Shown here: one piece after another, positions 5,828-7,594 of the stretch
Layout of the letters: each line of letters opens with the position of its first letter
How positions within the stretch are numbered: the stretch's first letter is position 1
Assembly: GCA_020846815.1 (NCBI GenBank)
Contig: JADLDF010000279.1
Coordinates: 1-7,594, forward strand
Direction: 5' to 3'
Source: Gammaproteobacteria bacterium
Lineage (GTDB): Bacteria; Pseudomonadota; Gammaproteobacteria; Steroidobacterales; Steroidobacteraceae
Length of the DNA stretch: 7,594 nucleotides
Made by a program: the position numbers and the translations under genes
Notes under the pieces: generated by a model
Seen by the model: only the letters and a program-made list of their open reading frames with translations
The model's database searches: none
Told to the model about the DNA's origin: nothing

Positions 5828-5903
5828 GCTGGCGCGGGTTCGTGTGTCCTGCGCACCGCGGCGGGCGAAGCGCCCGCGCGGCCTGCACCTCAGTGGCCGC
5901 GCC

Positions 5904-6659
5904 TCAGCCGCACTTGGAGTCGCCGCAGTTCAGGCAGGTCATGCAGCCGTCCATCAAGACCACGGCCGCCGTGCTGCACTTCGGGCAGAGCTGAGCGCCT
6001 TCGGGGAAGACCGACTTCGCGAACGCGTCGGTCTGCTTGTTGCGCGCCTCGAACTCGGCGCGCTTCTCCTCGACCAGCTTCTTCTGGTGCTCGTCGAGCT
6101 CAGGTTTGCGTATCAGGCCGATGGTCTGCAGGTGCTTCTCGATGACGTAGCCGAGCTCGGCGATGATCGAGGGCATGAACTTGCCGCCCGGCTGCCAGTA
6201 GCCACCGCGCGGATCGAACACGGCCTTGAGCTCGTCGACCAGGAAGGTGACGTCACCGCCCTTGCGGAACACCGCCGAGATGATGCGCGTCAGCGCGACG
6301 ATCCACTGGTAGTGGTCAAGGTTCTTGGAGTTGATGAACACCTCGAACGGCCGGCGCTGCTCGTGCTCGGTGCCCTCGTTCAGCACGATGTCGTTGATGG
6401 TCACGTACATGGCGTGATCCGACACCGGCGTCTTGATCTTGTAGGTCGAGCCGATCAGCACCTCGGGACGCTGCACCTCCTCGGTCAGGCGCACGACCTT
6501 GCTGCCCTTGGCGCCGCGCGAGGCCTCGGCCGCGGTCGGCATTCGCGCCGCCGGCTCGGCGGCGGAGCCGGCCTGGGGCGCGTCGCTGGCTCCGGCTTTC
6601 TCGGCGGGCTTCTGCACGCGGTATTTGGTGATCTTGCGATCGATCTTGATGGCGGACAT
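5904..6659 (-). CDS. nrdJb: Class II ribonucleotide reductase small component NrdJb, with Cys-rich tail
   Basis: A 251-residue protein matching the second polypeptide of split class II (adenosylcobalamin-dependent) ribonucleotide reductase, as described in P. aeruginosa. Residues 1-18 are basic, 19-50 are an Ala-rich, probably disordered linker, and 64-185 hold the conserved domain seen at the C-terminus of single-chain class II enzymes (RPFEVFINSKNLDHYQWIVA at 103-122, RIISAVFRKGG, PGGKFMPSIIAELGYVIEKH at 157-176). A charged helix-like stretch covers 186-215. The tail carries Cys225, 228, 239, 242, 245 and 250 (CPKC, CMTCLNC, SKCG). Such tails are thought to bind metal and/or pass electrons to the active-site cysteines. 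The start is an ATG with GGAG 9 bases upstream. It follows nrdJa by 47 bases on the same strand, so the two are very probably one operon; the encoded proteins should form one cytoplasmic enzyme. Confidence 0.93.
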   Translation of the reverse strand: MSAIKIDRKITKYRVQKPAEKAGASDAPQAGSAAEPAARMPTAAEASRGAKGSKVVRLTEEVQRPEVLIGSTYKIKTPVSDHAMYVTINDIVLNEGTEHEQRRPFEVFINSKNLDHYQWIVALTRIISAVFRKGGDVTFLVDELKAVFDPRGGYWQPGGKFMPSIIAELGYVIEKHLQTIGLIRKPELDEHQKKLVEEKRAEFEARNKQTDAFAKSVFPEGAQLCPKCSTAAVVLMDGCMTCLNCGDSKCG

Positions 6660-6706
6660 GTTGGCGTGCTCCGGTATCAGATGGGCGTCCGGCGGATCAC
6701 TCCGCG

Positions 6707-7594
6707 TCAGAACTTGCCGTAATAACCTTCCTTGAGGGCGTCGTAGAGGTTCGCGGCGGTGTGCATCTCGCCGTCGTACTCGATCTCCTCGTCGCCCTTG
6801 ACCGAGATCTCGGAGCCGTCCTCGAGCGTGAACACGTAGGTCGTGTTCTTGAGGTCGTCTTCCTTCACCAGCACGCCCTGGAAGGCCTCGGGGTTGAAGC
6901 GGAAGGTCGTGCAGCCCTTCAGGCCCTTCTGGTGGGCGTAGAGGTAGATGTCCTTGAACGACTCGTACTTGAAATCGGTGGGCACGTTCGCCGTCTTGGA
7001 GATCGAGGAGTCGATCCACTTCTGCGCCGCGGCCTGGATGTCGACGTGCTCGGTCGGCGTGATGTCGTCGGCGGTCGTGAAGTAGTCGGGCAGCTTCTCC
7101 GCGGCGCTGGTCGAGTTCGGCATCGCGCGCGGGTTGGCCAGCTCGCGGTAGGCGAGCAGCTCGAACGAAAAGACGTCGATGCGCTCCTTGGTCTTGCGGC
7201 CTTCGCGGATCACGTTGCGGAAATAGTGGTGTGCGAACGAGGGCTCGATGCCGTTGCTGGCATTGTTGGCGAGCGACAGCGAGATCGTGCCGGTCGGCGC
7301 GATCGAGGAGTGATGCGTGAAGCGCGCACCGACCTGGGCGAGCTGCTCGACGAGCTGCGGGGCGGCCTCGGCGACGCGCTGCATGTAGCGGCTGTAGCGC
7401 GCGTGCAGCAGGCGGCCCGGGATGCGCGCGCCGACCTTCCAGCCGTCGCGGGCCATTTCAGGGCGCTTGCGCAGCATCTCGCCGGTGACCGTGAACTCTT
7501 CGTTCATGATCGGCGCCGGACCCTTTTCGCGCGACAGCTCGAGGCCCGCCTCCCAGCCGGCGACCGCCATTTCGCGCGAGACGTCTTCGGTGAA
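6707..7594 (-). CDS. nrdJa: Class II (B12-dependent) ribonucleotide reductase catalytic chain NrdJa, C-terminal part
   Basis: The window holds the last 295 residues and the stop; the 5' part lies beyond the right edge. The enzyme reduces ribonucleotides to deoxyribonucleotides using adenosylcobalamin, independently of oxygen. Visible family marks, numbered from the first visible codon: HHSSIAPTGTIS near 94-105 (phosphate-binding loop of the RNR barrel), NNASNGIEPSF just after it, the helix QKWIDSSISKTANVP at 191-205, and KGLKGCTTFRF at about 223-233. After this barrel-closing region the chain ends with FTLEDGSEISVKGDEEIEYD and the terminus EGYYGKF, with no cysteine pair at the end. The missing redox tail is supplied by the next gene, which identifies this as the split NrdJa type rather than a full-length NrdJ. 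The nucleotide-binding and radical-cysteine regions are outside the window. An ATG at 7570 is internal, since the frame stays open to the edge. Confidence 0.95.
   Translation of the reverse strand, partial: FTEDVSREMAVAGWEAGLELSREKGPAPIMNEEFTVTGEMLRKRPEMARDGWKVGARIPGRLLHARYSRYMQRVAEAAPQLVEQLAQVGARFTHHSSIAPTGTISLSLANNASNGIEPSFAHHYFRNVIREGRKTKERIDVFSFELLAYRELANPRAMPNSTSAAEKLPDYFTTADDITPTEHVDIQAAAQKWIDSSISKTANVPTDFKYESFKDIYLYAHQKGLKGCTTFRFNPEAFQGVLVKEDDLKNTTYVFTLEDGSEISVKGDEEIEYDGEMHTAANLYDALKEGYYGKF

Larger units (their letters stand above)
5344..5903. other. 560-base intergenic region without a convincing protein gene
   Basis: The region separates the mltD-like start from the nrdJb stop. Its left part (5344-5600) holds the weak mltD promoter candidate and an 8-bp inverted repeat CGGGGCTG/CAGCCCCG (5454-5461 and 5485-5492). 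The middle holds a plus-strand terminator, a long AT-rich palindrome and a minus-strand terminator (separate entries). The right part (5777-5903) is the presumed nrdJb 3' untranslated region with two perfect 7-bp GC hairpins (5809-5827 and 5861-5877). A plus-strand terminator with no plus-strand gene before it implies an unrecognised short transcript starting after 5344. A 38-codon open frame (5597-5713) runs through that terminator but has no ribosome binding site. No tRNA, tmRNA, 4.5S or RNase P RNA signature was seen. Confidence 0.7.

Overview
This looks like a chromosomal window from a high-GC proteobacterium, most likely a gammaproteobacterium. Three points suggest this: a PpnN/YgdH-type nucleosidase very close to the E. 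coli protein; a class II ribonucleotide reductase split into NrdJa and NrdJb, as known from Pseudomonas aeruginosa; and an MltD-type lytic transglycosylase. The genus cannot be fixed from sequence alone. Base composition is strongly GC-rich apart from one AT-rich island near 5680-5753.

Layout from left to right: (1) 1-1072, minus: ppnN, cut at its 3' end by the window edge. (2) 1206-1805, minus: an exported YkuD-fold L,D-transpeptidase-like protein. It has a TATAAT so close to its ATG that the mRNA may be leaderless. (3) 1806-2004: a divergent intergenic region with two palindromes, one a perfect 24-bp one and one an AT-rich imperfect one next to the following gene. (4) 2005-2616, plus: a lipoprotein of unknown function. 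(5) 2656-5343, minus: a large MltD-like lytic transglycosylase with LysM domains, convergent with the lipoprotein gene. (6) 5344-5903: a 560-base stretch with no convincing protein gene. It holds a possible mltD promoter, a plus-strand terminator, a 35-bp-stem inverted repeat, a minus-strand terminator and GC-rich hairpins. (7) 5904-6659, minus: nrdJb. (8) 6707-7594, minus: the 3' part of nrdJa.

Functionally there are two themes. nrdJa and nrdJb form a two-gene unit for B12-dependent deoxyribonucleotide synthesis, with its transcript probably ending at the minus-strand terminator at 5748-5776. The middle genes (L,D-transpeptidase-like protein, lipoprotein, LysM transglycosylase) all act in or on the cell envelope, two of them on peptidoglycan. 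ppnN at the left edge belongs to nucleotide salvage and alarmone-linked metabolism.

I see no mobile element, CRISPR array, tRNA or rRNA gene. The most unusual structure is the pair of facing terminators whose T-tracts run into the two arms of one long AT-rich palindrome (5659-5776). I do not see a complete new multi-gene system here; most of the genes are recognisable housekeeping or envelope genes.
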